This document shows positions 1 to 8,137 of a DNA stretch of 19,002 nucleotides, one piece after another. Below the pieces are notes generated by a model that saw nothing but the letters and a program-made list of their open reading frames with translations, did not search any database and had not been told where the DNA came from. This DNA comes from CAZWHE01 sp964633825 (GTDB lineage Bacteria; Planctomycetota; B15-G4; CAYZWU01): positions 1 to 19,002 of the forward strand of contig CAZWHE010000070.1 in assembly GCA_964633825.1 (NCBI GenBank), given 5' to 3'. A program made the position numbers and the translations under genes. Position 1 is the stretch's first letter, and each line of letters starts with the position of its first letter.

Positions 1-1455
1 CTTGTCCCGGTTGATGCCCGGACCGTTATCAACGAACTCCGCCCTCAGCAGCTCGCCGTCGCGATAGGTCCGGACGTGAAGCTTTCGGGGACCTTCCCTC
101 TCCGCCATCGCCTGGCGCGCGTTGTTCACGATGTTCAAAAAGACCTGCTGAAGCTGGTTGGCGTCCACCATGACGGGGGGAAGATCGGTGAGCAAATCGC
201 TGCTGATCTCGATGCCGCCGCCCTTCAGATCGTAGGAGAGTATGTCGAGGACCTTGGAGACGATGTCGCAGATATTGACCGGGCGTTTTTCCGGCACCTC
301 CTGCCGCGCGAAGGAGAGGAGGTTTTGAACGATCTTTGTCGCCCGCTGGCTTTCATCGATGATCATTTTCAAATTCTGGCGGTTCTTGTCATCCTCGGCT
401 CTCTTATAGAGCAGCTGGGAGTAGCCCATGATGACGGTGAGGGGATTGTTGATCTCGTGGGTCACCCCGGCGATGAGCTCGCCCAGGGCGGAGAGCTTCG
501 CCGATTGGATGATCTGCTGCTGGGCGTGATCGAGCTGAAGGCTCTTTTCGTTGACCACCTCCTGAAGCTTGACGGCCGATTCCTTCGCCTCCTTGAGCAG
601 CCTCGCGTTCTCCACGGCGAAGCTGATATGGCTGAGCAGTGTCTTCAAAAACCTCATGTCCGACTCGCTGAAGGCGTTTTGATCCCTTTTCTTCGACAGG
701 TTGAGAACTCCGATGATCCTCTCATGAACCCGAAGGGCCATGCAGATGAAGGAGGAGGTGTCATACTTGGGGTCGTTGAATTTGGCGGTGCGAGAGTCTT
801 TTTCCACGTCCTCTACAACGATCGATTCCCCCGTCTGGGCGACTTTTCCCGCGATGCCTTCCCCCAGGCGGACGACCGTGCTCCTCACAACCGATTCCTC
901 CAGCCCCTCGGCGGCCGCGATCCGGAGGCACTGGTCGTTTTCGTCCAAGAGCATGATCGAGCCGATGCGGGCGTTCACCGTTGTCATGGCGCGTTGAATG
1001 ACGGTTTTGAGAACCTCCCTGATGTCGGGAATGCGCGAGACCAGCTCGGTCAGCTCGCTCAAGGTCGTGAGCTTGAAGATCAGGCCTTCAAGCTCCTGCG
1101 TGCTCGCTTTCAGCTCGGTCAGGAGATTGTTGAAAGTCTCGGCAAAGCTGGAGATCTCGTCGACTTCCTTGAGAGCGTCCCGCTCCCCCAGCTTATGGAT
1201 CTCGCCGCTTTTCAGCTTATGAAAGTCTTTTGCCAGGCCGCTGATCTGCCTCACGATCTTCCGAAAAAACACGTACCCCAGCAGGGCGATCAACAAGCTC
1301 AGCCCCAGCATGATCGCCACTTCGGTGTTGGGGAGAAGATCGTGGCGTTCCAGAATGAACATGATCATCAGCAGGGGCAGGATCGATGTCAGACAGAAGA
1401 TGAGCGCGGACTTGTAGCGGAAGGTTTGTTTTTCAAACGGCACATTTCGTTTCAT
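1..1455 (-). CDS. Sensor histidine kinase with GAF domain (C-terminal end outside window)
   Basis: Membrane-bound sensor kinase of a two-component system. Translation from ATG at 1455 gives 485 codons, open to the window edge. Two hydrophobic segments (about residues 17-35 and 46-64) are separated by a very short loop, so there is almost no periplasmic sensor. A HAMP-like linker follows, then a GAF domain (about 130-280), then the H-box GELIAGVTHEINNPL with the phospho-accepting His near residue 333. The N-box region (FLNIVNNARQAM) and the start of the G1 box (DNGPGIN) follow; the G2 box and any later domain are outside the window. THEINNPL and the N-box are of the NtrB/HWE-free class that usually pairs with a response regulator encoded elsewhere; none is seen here. 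The SD-like AAGGG sits only 2 nt before the ATG, which is close. The signal sensed is unknown; GAF suggests a cytosolic ligand. Confidence 0.93.
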   Translation of the reverse strand, partial: MKRNVPFEKQTFRYKSALIFCLTSILPLLMIMFILERHDLLPNTEVAIMLGLSLLIALLGYVFFRKIVRQISGLAKDFHKLKSGEIHKLGERDALKEVDEISSFAETFNNLLTELKASTQELEGLIFKLTTLSELTELVSRIPDIREVLKTVIQRAMTTVNARIGSIMLLDENDQCLRIAAAEGLEESVVRSTVVRLGEGIAGKVAQTGESIVVEDVEKDSRTAKFNDPKYDTSSFICMALRVHERIIGVLNLSKKRDQNAFSESDMRFLKTLLSHISFAVENARLLKEAKESAVKLQEVVNEKSLQLDHAQQQIIQSAKLSALGELIAGVTHEINNPLTVIMGYSQLLYKRAEDDKNRQNLKMIIDESQRATKIVQNLLSFARQEVPEKRPVNICDIVSKVLDILSYDLKGGGIEISSDLLTDLPPVMVDANQLQQVFLNIVNNARQAMAEREGPRKLHVRTYRDGELLRAEFVDNGPGINRDK

Positions 1456-1584
1456 GTCCCTTAACCCTAAATAGGTTTCGCATTTGGTTTTGCGATATAC
1501 CTCACATCGTTTATCGGCATCACGATGAAAGGACTTTATGGTGTGTATTCCGGGGAATCGGAGGGGATGTTCCGGAGGGATGAG

Positions 1585-1704
1585 GCCTCGGGTCAAATGG
1601 AAGCAGAGTTGGTGGGCGATACAGGAATCGAACCTGTGACTTCCTGCTTGTAAGGCAGGCGCTCTAGCCGCTGAGCTAATCGCCCGTTTTGTCAAACCCG
1701 AGGC
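1585..1704. repeat. Inverted repeat flanking tRNA-Val
   Basis: GCCTCGGGT at 1585-1593 and ACCCGAGGC at 1696-1704 are perfect 9-bp inverted copies lying either side of the tRNA. GTCAAA also occurs in direct orientation at both ends. A precursor transcript could close a stalk around the tRNA, which may guide processing. This is structure seen in the sequence; its function is inferred. Confidence 0.5.
1610..1685 (-). tRNA. tRNA-Val (anticodon UAC)
   Basis: A 73-nt cloverleaf plus encoded CCA. The acceptor stem GGGCGAT pairs with ATCGCCC, the discriminator is A at 1613, and CCA is encoded at 1610-1612. The anticodon stem CCTGC/GCAGG encloses the loop CTTACAA, so the anticodon is TAC and the tRNA reads valine codons. 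The T-loop GTTCGATTC is canonical. It is a lone tRNA between the kinase and ugd. Confidence 0.97.
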
Positions 1705-1733
1705 GAGGAAATCGAATTTTAACTAAGGTTTGG

Positions 1734-1762
1734 TTGACTCTCAAGCTGATAAGATATAGATA
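1734..1762 (+). promoter_or_regulatory. Weak candidate promoter for ugd
   Basis: TTGACT (1734-1739) is followed after 17 bp by TAGATA (1757-1762), about 55 bp before the ugd start. The -35 match is good and the -10 match is poor. It is the best sigma70-like pair in the gap between tRNA-Val and ugd. Confidence 0.3.
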
Positions 1763-1816
1763 CCGTGGTTTCTATCGATTGAGAGCGCGCTCGAAGGAGA
1801 TTTACGGAGAGGTTTC

Positions 1817-3133
1817 ATGAAAATCGCCGTTATCGGGACCGGATACGTCGGGCTTGTGGCCGGGACCTGTTTTGCCGAAACGGGCAACAACGTCGTCTGC
1901 GTCGACGTCATCGAAGACAAGATCGAAAAGCTGAAGAGCGGCGTCATCCCGATCTACGAGCCCGGTCTCGAAGAGATGGTCAAGAGGAACGCCCAGGTGG
2001 GGCGGCTTTGCTTCTCCACCGATTTCGAATCGGCTGTCCGCGATTCGCTCATCGTCTTCATCGCCGTGGGCACGCCCACGGGGGAGGACGGCTCGGCCGA
2101 TCTCCAGTACGTGCTCGACGCCGCACGCACCATCGGCCGGGCCATGAACGGCTACAAGATCATCATCAACAAGAGCACTGTTCCCGTGGGCACGGCCGCA
2201 GAAGTGAAAGCCGTCATCGCCGCGGAAACGGAGCACGAATTCGACGTGGCCTCCAACCCCGAGTTCCTCAAGGAAGGGGCCGCCATCGATGATTTCATGA
2301 AACCGGACCGCGTCGTAATCGGAACCGATGATCCGCGCGTGGAGGAGATCCTGAAGGAGCTTTACTCCCCCTTCGTCCGGTCGGGGAAGCCGATCCTGGC
2401 CATGGACATCGCCTCGGCCGAGCTGACCAAGTACGCGTCCAACTCGATGCTGGCCACGCGCATCTCCTTCATGAACGAGATCGCCAACCTCTGCGAGATC
2501 GTGGGCGCCAACATCCACCAGGTCCGGAAAGGCGTGGGGAGCGACAGCAGGATCGGCCGCCCCTTTCTATTTTCCGGATGCGGATACGGCGGGTCCTGTT
2601 TCCCCAAGGACGTGAAAGCCATCATCAAGACCGCCGACGAAAAGGGGTATGACTTCAAAATCCTGAAAGCCGTCGAAGACGTGAACGCCCTCCAGAAAGA
2701 GGTCCTGTTCAACAAGGTCAAAAAACACTTCAACGAGCCTCTCGACGGAAAGACTTTCGCCCTCTGGGGACTCTCGTTCAAGCCGAAGACTGACGACATG
2801 CGCGAAGCCCCCTCGATCGTTCTCATCACCAAGCTTCTCGAGGCGGGCGCCGCTGTCCGCGCCTGCGACCCTGAAGCGATCGACGAGGCCAAGAGGATTT
2901 TCGACGACAGGATCAGCTACCATACCGAGATGTACGAATGCCTCGAAGGGTCGGACGCCCTCGTTGTCGTCACCGAATGGGCCGAGTTCCAGAACCCCGA
3001 CTTCGAGAAGATGAAAACCCTCCTCAAAAAGCCGGTCATATTCGACGGCAGGAACATCTATCTCGCTTCCCACATCTGGAAGAAGGGTTACGAGTACTAC
3101 CCGATCGGGTTCGGCAGGCTGAACAACGGATAG
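1817..3133 (+). CDS. ugd: UDP-glucose 6-dehydrogenase
   Basis: Cytosolic NAD-dependent enzyme that oxidises UDP-glucose twice to UDP-glucuronate, feeding capsule, exopolysaccharide or lipopolysaccharide synthesis. The 438-residue length is typical. The N-terminal Rossmann motif is IGTGYVGLVAG (residues 6-16). The catalytic cysteine lies in GCGYGGSCFPKD (Cys261). NPEFLKEG carries the conserved lysine, and the C-terminal UDP-binding Rossmann half contains WGLSFKPKTDDMREAPS. An SD-like GGAGAGG lies just upstream of the ATG. It is the only clear plus-strand gene in the window and stands alone between tRNA-Val and a convergent TPR gene, so no polysaccharide operon is visible. UDP-N-acetylmannosamine dehydrogenase is a less likely alternative, because the catalytic region matches the UDP-glucose type. 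Confidence 0.96.
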   Translation: MKIAVIGTGYVGLVAGTCFAETGNNVVCVDVIEDKIEKLKSGVIPIYEPGLEEMVKRNAQVGRLCFSTDFESAVRDSLIVFIAVGTPTGEDGSADLQYVLDAARTIGRAMNGYKIIINKSTVPVGTAAEVKAVIAAETEHEFDVASNPEFLKEGAAIDDFMKPDRVVIGTDDPRVEEILKELYSPFVRSGKPILAMDIASAELTKYASNSMLATRISFMNEIANLCEIVGANIHQVRKGVGSDSRIGRPFLFSGCGYGGSCFPKDVKAIIKTADEKGYDFKILKAVEDVNALQKEVLFNKVKKHFNEPLDGKTFALWGLSFKPKTDDMREAPSIVLITKLLEAGAAVRACDPEAIDEAKRIFDDRISYHTEMYECLEGSDALVVVTEWAEFQNPDFEKMKTLLKKPVIFDGRNIYLASHIWKKGYEYYPIGFGRLNNG

Positions 3134-3147
3134 TCCGTCACATTTAT

Positions 3148-3182
3148 GCCGGTTCCGCCACAAACATCGCGACGGAACCGGC
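3148..3182. terminator. Hairpin between convergent genes, possible bidirectional terminator
   Basis: GCCGGTTCCG (3148-3157) and CGGAACCGGC (3173-3182) form a perfect 10-bp stem with a 15-nt loop, 14 bp after the ugd stop and before the end of the convergent TPR gene. No strong T-run follows on either strand, so termination efficiency is uncertain. Confidence 0.45.
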
Positions 3183-3243
3183 GCCTTTAGCGGAACAAGG
3201 CGGAATCTTCCCACAAAGCCCCCACCTTTCCCCTGATTCTCCG

Positions 3244-4140
3244 TTACACCTCTTCCCCCGAGTCTTTTTCCGCCGGAGCCGAACCTTGTTCGGCCGGAGC
3301 CGAATCTTGTTCGGCCGGAGCCGGAGGTTGTTCGGCCGGAGCCGGAGGTTGTTCGGCCGGAGCCGGAGGTTTGCCGATCTTCAGTTTTTCGGCGGCTTTC
3401 ATGCTCTGAAGCGCTTTTTCGACCTTCTTGTCCCGCTTCGCATCGGTCCCCATGGAAGACTCGAAACGCTGCACGCAGCGCTCGACCATCCGCCTCGCCT
3501 CGTCGACGCGCTTCTCCTTGATCAGCGACCGCGCAGCGAGATCGACGTTGCGGATCGCATCGACGGGAAACTCGGGGAACCGGTCGGCGAACCCGAGCAG
3601 GACCTGGCGCCCCTTGTCGTACGCTTTCATCTTCAGAAAGACTTTGCCCGTCCAGGTCACGGCGTCGGCGCACTCGTCCCTCACTTCGGGGCACTCCCCG
3701 AGAACACGGGCGTAGTACTCGAGCGCCTTGGGATACTCCTTCTTTCTCCTGTAGATGTGGCCCACCTCGAGGAGGGACCGCGCCGCGAACTCCCCGCTCT
3801 TGTCGAAAGCGAGGATTTCGAGAAAGGACGCTTCGGCCTTGTCGGCCATGCCGAGGGAGCGGTAGATCTCGCCGGCCCGAAAACAGGCCTGCGCCGACTC
3901 GGCCTTGCATTGCGGGAACTCGCTCGCAATGTTCTCGTAAAACGTGGCCGTTTCGAGGAGGATGCGCGCCTTCTCCTCCTTCGGTTTCTTGAAGGAGGTC
4001 TTCTTCAGCTTCCATGCCTCCTTCAGCTTGAGAGCGGCCGGGTTTTCATCCTCCTGACCGGGGGCAGGCTTTTCGCCGGCCGGAGCGGCGCTTCCCAGGA
4101 TCATGGCGGATAAGAACAGGACACACACTTTCTTCAACAT
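3244..4140 (-). CDS. Exported TPR protein with PAPAEQ tandem-repeat tail
   Basis: 298 residues. The N-terminus (MLKKVCVLFLSAMILGSAAPAG) is a signal peptide, so the product should act in the periplasm or at the envelope. Residues about 50-235 are helical with tetratricopeptide-like spacing (for example CFRAGEIYRSLGMADKAEASF, LEVGHIYRRKKEYPKALEYYARVL), suggesting a protein-protein scaffold. The C-terminus carries five near-identical PAPAEQ units, low in complexity and rich in Pro and Ala, probably a flexible linker or tail; the last units degenerate to DSAPAEQGSAPAEKDSGEEV. The SD AGGAGA lies 6 nt before the ATG at 4140. It appears monocistronic, with ugd convergent downstream. Binding partners are unknown; a role like the outer-membrane assembly factor YbgF is possible but not shown. 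Confidence 0.85.
   Translation of the reverse strand: MLKKVCVLFLSAMILGSAAPAGEKPAPGQEDENPAALKLKEAWKLKKTSFKKPKEEKARILLETATFYENIASEFPQCKAESAQACFRAGEIYRSLGMADKAEASFLEILAFDKSGEFAARSLLEVGHIYRRKKEYPKALEYYARVLGECPEVRDECADAVTWTGKVFLKMKAYDKGRQVLLGFADRFPEFPVDAIRNVDLAARSLIKEKRVDEARRMVERCVQRFESSMGTDAKRDKKVEKALQSMKAAEKLKIGKPPAPAEQPPAPAEQPPAPAEQDSAPAEQGSAPAEKDSGEEV
3272..3376. repeat. 21-bp tandem repeat (five units, last one divergent)
   Basis: Units begin at 3272, 3293, 3314, 3335 and 3356, each starting GCCGGAGCCG. Units 3 and 4 are identical; the others differ at a few bases. The repeat is in frame with the TPR gene and encodes the PAPAEQ tail, so copy-number change would alter tail length without a frameshift. 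Confidence 0.92.
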
Positions 4141-4214
4141 TGTTTTTCTCCTTATAAAAAATCAGACTCGATGGCCGGGAACGCAGTCAGGAATGAGTCG
4201 CAGAAGGAAGAACC

Positions 4215-4242
4215 CGGTTACGCCCCAAGAGGGCTGCAACCG
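4215..4242 (-). promoter_or_regulatory. Hairpin in the 5' leader of the TPR gene
   Basis: CGGTT (4215-4219) pairs with AACCG (4238-4242), and GCCC (4222-4225) pairs with GGGC (4231-4234), with a small internal loop and a 5-nt apical loop. It lies 75-100 nt upstream of the TPR start codon. No known riboswitch consensus was recognised. Confidence 0.3.
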
Positions 4243-4490
4243 AAAAGAAAAGATGCCCAAAAAGAAAAAGGACCGGGAACAGGGCGAGGAAAAGTTTCAC
4301 GGCAGGCGCGAATAAATACCCGCTCCATGAGATTTATTATCGAAGGCCAACGTTATATCTAACCCATTAAATAGAACCGATTAAAATCGACTCGACACTT
4401 CCCGGCCGCGCAGAAACCCGGAATAAACGCTTAAAATTTCTTGCAGTAAGGCCGAGCCCTGATAGAATCGCGCTCCGTTCTGAGGGATTG

Positions 4491-4542
4491 AAAAAAAGCC
4501 GATAGCAGCCCGGCTCTGAGAGAGTAGCCAGACGGAGCCGGG
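4491..4542 (-). terminator. Rho-independent terminator of gltX
   Basis: Reading the minus strand, AGCCG-(9 nt)-CGGCT is followed directly by a run of T (4497-4491). An alternative longer stem, CCCGGCTC/GAGCCGGG (4542-4535 with 4516-4509), overlaps it and could compete. It lies about 140 bp past the gltX stop, in the right orientation. Confidence 0.65.
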
Positions 4543-4678
4543 GATAAAGTGTGATAGGTCCAACCCTTGAACCGAGCTTTCGGACATGAGATTCCGGAAG
4601 CACACCCGCCATGATGGTTCCCGGCCCCCCACCGGGAATCATTGCATTACAGGCGGAATCGATCCCCTGAAATCCCTG

Positions 4679-6115
4679 CTACGCCTCGAGAAAATCAGCG
4701 GCCGCACCGATCCGGGCCAGGCTCTTGTCGAGACCCAGAACCTCCATCGACTCGAGAAGGGGGGGGCTGGCCGGCCCGCCCGTCACGGCCACGCGGATCG
4801 ACATGAACAACTGGCCCACCTTGACGTTCCACTCGGAAGCCTTCTCTCTCAGGATCGTTTCCAGCCCCTCCAGGTCGTCGAATCCGGCCCCTTCGATAAC
4901 GGGAAGCGCCTTGCGCAGGAGCCCGGCGGCTTCTGACGGCGGGAGCTTGGTTTTCTTGAACGCATCCGGTTCGTACTCGGGATCGACAAAGAAAAATCCC
5001 GCTTTCCCCGCATAGTCGGAAAGTGTTTTCAGCCTCTCTCGGACGAGCGGGATCGTCTTCATAACGAGATCGCGATCGGCCGGAACCGGGGTGAAGCCTC
5101 CATCCAAAATCTTGTCCGCCAGCTCCCCGTCATCGAGGTTTCTGATGTAAACACCGTTGATCCAGTCGAGCTTTTCCAGGTCGAAAACGGGCGAGCCGAT
5201 GTGGATCTCCTTTAGGTCGATCTCGGCGACGAGGCGATCGAGGTCGAAGACCTCCTCCTCGTCCGACGTGGACCACCCCATGAGGGCGAGGAAATTGAGC
5301 AGCGCTTCGGGGAGATATCCCTTCTCTCTGTAGTATAGGATCGAGACGGGATTCTTGCGCTTCGAGATCTTGGAGCGGTCCTTGTTCCGGAGGAGGGGAA
5401 GGTGGACGAAGGCCGGCCTCTCCCACCCGAATGCGTCGTAGAGCATGGCGTGCTTCGGCGTGGACGTGATCCACTCCTCGGCCCGGATGACGTGGGTCAC
5501 GCCCATGAGATGGTCGTCCACCACATTGGCCAGGTGATATGTGGGAAACCCGTCCGACTTCAGCAGGACCTGGTCGTCGATGTTCTTGTTTTCGAAGGTC
5601 ACAGTCCCGCGGATCACGTCCTCGAAGGATGTGGCCGCCGACTTGTCCACCATGAGGCGGACCACGCTCGGCGTGCCGGCGCCGGTCATGGCGCGGACCT
5701 CTTCGGGCGAAAGCGCGCGGCAGAGACCGTCGTAGCCGAAATCCTGCTTCGCCGCCTTCTGGGCCTCGCGCATCTCGATCAACCGCCCGGGTGTGCAGAA
5801 GCAGCGATAGGCCATCTCCTTCTCGATGAGATGATCGGCCCATTTCCTGTAGATATCCGTCCGCTCCGACTGCCTGTAGGGCCCGTTCGGCCCCCCTTTG
5901 ACCGGCCCCTCGTCCCAATCGAAACCGAGCCACTCGAGAGACTCGATGATGGCTTTCTCCGATTCGGGCGTCGACCGGGACTGGTCCGTGTCCTCGATCC
6001 GAAGAATGAAGCTTCCGCCCTCGCGGCGCGCGAAAGCCCAGTTGAACAGGGCCGAGTATGCTGTTCCCACATGGGGGTCGCCCGTAGGGCTCGGAGCGAT
6101 TCTGACTTTGACCAT
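4679..6115 (-). CDS. gltX: Glutamyl-tRNA synthetase
   Basis: Class I aminoacyl-tRNA synthetase that charges tRNA-Glu (and tRNA-Gln if the organism uses the amidotransferase route). The 478-residue length is typical. The HIGH-like ATP site is APSPTGDPHVGTA (residues 7-19). Ile-Glu-Asp-Thr-Asp (RIEDTDQSRS) is the glutamate-site motif. The KMSKS loop appears as DRSKISKRKN near residues 243-252. The C-terminal helical anticodon-binding domain is present. The SD GGAGGAAG lies just upstream of the ATG at 6115, giving a firm start. It is the last gene of a minus-strand run below the pseudouridine synthase gene, followed by a terminator at 4491-4542. Confidence 0.97.
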   Translation of the reverse strand: MVKVRIAPSPTGDPHVGTAYSALFNWAFARREGGSFILRIEDTDQSRSTPESEKAIIESLEWLGFDWDEGPVKGGPNGPYRQSERTDIYRKWADHLIEKEMAYRCFCTPGRLIEMREAQKAAKQDFGYDGLCRALSPEEVRAMTGAGTPSVVRLMVDKSAATSFEDVIRGTVTFENKNIDDQVLLKSDGFPTYHLANVVDDHLMGVTHVIRAEEWITSTPKHAMLYDAFGWERPAFVHLPLLRNKDRSKISKRKNPVSILYYREKGYLPEALLNFLALMGWSTSDEEEVFDLDRLVAEIDLKEIHIGSPVFDLEKLDWINGVYIRNLDDGELADKILDGGFTPVPADRDLVMKTIPLVRERLKTLSDYAGKAGFFFVDPEYEPDAFKKTKLPPSEAAGLLRKALPVIEGAGFDDLEGLETILREKASEWNVKVGQLFMSIRVAVTGGPASPPLLESMEVLGLDKSLARIGAAADFLEA

Positions 6116-6246
6116 GGGCTTCCTCCACCGGAGCCGGGGATTCGTTTACCTGAAAGATGGAGAGATTATGAAACGAGGCATCCCGATAAAACAGAAAAAA
6201 GAGGAAGGCCCTTTTGATTATGCGGGTTTCCATCAGCCCGTAACGA

Positions 6247-7311
6247 TCAACCTGCCGGATCGCCGGCCGGATCGCCGGCCGGATCGCCGGCCGGATCGAG
6301 GCCGGCCAAGAACTGCGCGAGGTCATCGGGCAGGGGCGCTTCGATCACAAGATCTTCGCCGGTCCCGGCGTGACGGATCTTCAGCCGGCAGGCGTGCAGT
6401 GCCTGGCGCGGGAGGAGAAGGGTCTTCATCGCCTCTTCGTCGAGGCGGCCCTCGTACGCCATGAGGAAGAAATTCTCGTCGAGACCGTATGCCTTGTCTC
6501 CCACGATCGGGTGGCCCACGGCCGACATGTGGACGCGGATCTGGTGGTGGCGGCCCGTGTAGAGCCTCAGGCGGACGAGGGTGAAACCACGAAACCTCTT
6601 CTCCACAGCGAACCCGGTCCGCGCGGGCCGACCGCTCTCGCGGCAGATCCCGCGCTTCATGTTGATGCGGCTCTTCTTCGCCAAACCGATGGGGAGGTCG
6701 ATCTCACCCCTCTCCTTCTCCACCTCGCCGTGGACGAGAGCGAGGTACTCCTTCTTCGCCCTCCTCTCCTCGAACTGGGCGGAGAAGAGGGGCATGGTGA
6801 CCGGGTCCTTGGAGAGGAGGAGTACGCCGCTCGTTTCGAGATCGAGCCTGTGGCAGAGCTTGATGCTCGCCGGGTCGAGGCCGTGCTCCTTCTCGTACCG
6901 CTCGCGGAGAAGGGTGACGACCGTCCGGTCGAGGAGGCGGCCCGCCGGGTGAACGGGGATGCCGGCCGGCTTGTTGACGGCCACGATCCACCTGTCTTCA
7001 TGGAGGATTTCGAAATCGGGCTCCCGCCCTTCGAGAAGGTCGATCTCGCGCTTCGGCGCGGGGATCATGACGCAGATCAGGTCGCCCCCCTTCACCCTCG
7101 CCGAAGCCTTGACCGCGGCTTGCCTGCTCCCGATGGTCACCTTCTTCCCGGCGATGAGTTTCTGGATGCTGCTCCGCGAGCGCCAAGTCATCCTGTCATT
7201 GAGGAAGAGATCGAGCCGCGTCCCGTCTTCGCCGGGAAGGACCTCGTATTCGACTTCGCGGAGTTTTTGACCGCGGCCGGAGTGAAAGCGTGCATCGCCA
7301 TCAGTGATCAT
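6247..7311 (-). CDS. RluA/RluD-family pseudouridine synthase with GDPA-repeat tail
   Basis: Converts specific uridines of rRNA (or tRNA) to pseudouridine in the cytosol. An N-terminal S4-type RNA-binding domain (about residues 20-80: GTRLDLFLNDR..SSIQKLIAGKKVTI) is followed by the catalytic domain with HRLDLETSGVLLL, whose Asp is the nucleophile, and GRHHQIRVHMSAVGHPIVGD. The target site cannot be told from sequence. ATG at 7311 overlaps the upstream stop by 11 bp, a typical coupled start, with a weak AGAAGAG in front. An in-frame ATG at 7338 would add nine residues but has no SD. The C-terminus carries an unusual GDPA tandem repeat encoded by a 12-bp DNA repeat, probably a recent expansion outside the fold. 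The total of 354 residues is slightly longer than usual because of this tail. Confidence 0.93.
   Translation of the reverse strand: MITDGDARFHSGRGQKLREVEYEVLPGEDGTRLDLFLNDRMTWRSRSSIQKLIAGKKVTIGSRQAAVKASARVKGGDLICVMIPAPKREIDLLEGREPDFEILHEDRWIVAVNKPAGIPVHPAGRLLDRTVVTLLRERYEKEHGLDPASIKLCHRLDLETSGVLLLSKDPVTMPLFSAQFEERRAKKEYLALVHGEVEKERGEIDLPIGLAKKSRINMKRGICRESGRPARTGFAVEKRFRGFTLVRLRLYTGRHHQIRVHMSAVGHPIVGDKAYGLDENFFLMAYEGRLDEEAMKTLLLPRQALHACRLKIRHAGTGEDLVIEAPLPDDLAQFLAGLDPAGDPAGDPAGDPAG
6255..6298. repeat. 12-bp tandem repeat, about 3.7 units
   Basis: Unit CCGGATCGCCGG starts at 6255, 6267, 6279 and 6291 (last one partial). It is in frame with the pseudouridine synthase C-terminus and encodes Gly-Asp-Pro-Ala units just before the stop codon. 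Confidence 0.9.
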
Positions 7312-8095
7312 GCTCTTCTTTTTCGATCTTGCGTGCATAGACGAAGAGATAGCCGGCTGTTTCTTTTCCTTCGTTCCGCACCTCGTGGGTGGTCGCAGGC
7401 GGTATAAAGGTCATTTCTCCTGCGGAAAGTCCGACCGGTTCCGAGCCCTGTTTGTATACGGTGACGGAACCTTCAAGGCAGACGATCATCTCGCGCACCC
7501 CGCCCGTGCAATGCTGCGGCGTGGCGCCCCCCGGTTCCAGACGTTTCTTGCCGATCCCGAATCCCTCGTCCTCGAACTCCATGACGTCAAGATCGATCCT
7601 GTGAGGTGAGGTTTTCCTGATTTCAGCCGGCGCCGGCGGTGCCGCCCTGCTTCCGCCGATCATCGCCGCCTTTGCCGCCATCCTCAGTATCAGCGCGAAC
7701 TCCGGGACCTTTCTGCCCTCTCTGTAAGAATGGTGCTGCCAGTGGGAAACCCGGGCCGAGGGATACACTTTCTGGTAGAAGAGACCTTCGACCACGGCTT
7801 CCAGTCCGGCGCAGTCTGTGGGAAAAGTGTACTTCAGTCCGGGAAAGTTGGCGACAATCCCTTCGCCTTTACCGTCCTTCGAAACCACCTCGATAAAGCA
7901 ACCCTCTTCATTGCAGGCCGATGCAATAATCCCCCTGATCTTCACATCCCTGTTGTGATATTTTTCAGGATGCTCGATAAGATCCTGAATCGGGGTTTCT
8001 TTGCCGATGGTGAACTTTTCACCCAGACGGGTCCATTCACCTTCGCCTAACGTGACGGCTATCAATAAGAATGGAATAATGTAGAGTGCTTTCAT
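7301..8095 (-). CDS. Exported DUF4920 (OB-fold-like) plus cupin protein
   Basis: 264 residues from ATG 8095. An upstream in-frame start at 8137 would place residues before the signal peptide MKALYIIPFLLIAVTLGEGEW, and an AAGAGA SD precedes 8095, so 8095 is preferred. Residues about 25-130 resemble DUF4920: IEHPEKYHNRDVKIRGIIAS with CNEEGCFIEV, then a cleft-like FPTDCAGLEAVVEGLFYQK. Two cysteines lie in CNEEGC. Residues about 165-260 form a cupin_2 barrel (RLEPGGATPQHCTGGVREMIVCLEGSVTVY..SAGEMTFIPPATTHEVRNEG), with a metal site probably built from one or more of the His/Glu residues. It lies 42 bp after yedE and overlaps the pseudouridine synthase start, so it is in the same operon. A periplasmic metal- or chalcogen-binding role is inferred from context, not shown. 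Confidence 0.82.
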   Translation of the reverse strand: MKALYIIPFLLIAVTLGEGEWTRLGEKFTIGKETPIQDLIEHPEKYHNRDVKIRGIIASACNEEGCFIEVVSKDGKGEGIVANFPGLKYTFPTDCAGLEAVVEGLFYQKVYPSARVSHWQHHSYREGRKVPEFALILRMAAKAAMIGGSRAAPPAPAEIRKTSPHRIDLDVMEFEDEGFGIGKKRLEPGGATPQHCTGGVREMIVCLEGSVTVYKQGSEPVGLSAGEMTFIPPATTHEVRNEGKETAGYLFVYARKIEKEEHDH

Positions 8096-8137
8096 AATTG
8101 TCTCTTGTACATCGAAGCGGCGTTTCAAAACACTCAT

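Larger units (their letters stand above)
4141..4678. other. Intergenic region between gltX and the TPR gene
   Basis: This 538-bp stretch has no convincing gene. It holds the gltX terminator (4491-4542), a hairpin in the TPR leader (4215-4242: CGGTT and GCCC pair with GGGC and AACCG), and a second 7-bp hairpin (TTCCCGG 4618-4624 with CCGGGAA 4632-4638) right after the gltX stop. Between 4310 and 4440 it is AT-richer and may hold the TPR promoter, but I could not pick a clear pair of boxes. Short open frames here on both strands lack family features. Confidence 0.6.

Noticed and set aside
76..1464. A 462-codon plus-strand open frame
   Set aside because: It is the antisense shadow of the histidine kinase. 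The minus strand carries H-, N- and G1-box motifs, while the plus translation has no family features.
2567..4015. Long open frame of 482 codons antisense to the end of ugd and out of frame with the TPR gene
   Set aside because: It crosses two well-supported genes in other frames; its composition is that of a high-GC shadow.
4381..4632. Open frames of 83-91 codons on the minus strand in the gap below gltX
   Set aside because: They run through the gltX terminator and show no recognisable family or SD.
6255..6298. CRISPR-like short repeats
   Set aside because: The units are 12 bp and contiguous, with no spacers, and they encode a protein tail.
5130..6326. A 398-codon frame over gltX in another phase
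   Set aside because: It overlaps gltX, which has clear catalytic motifs and a good start signal.
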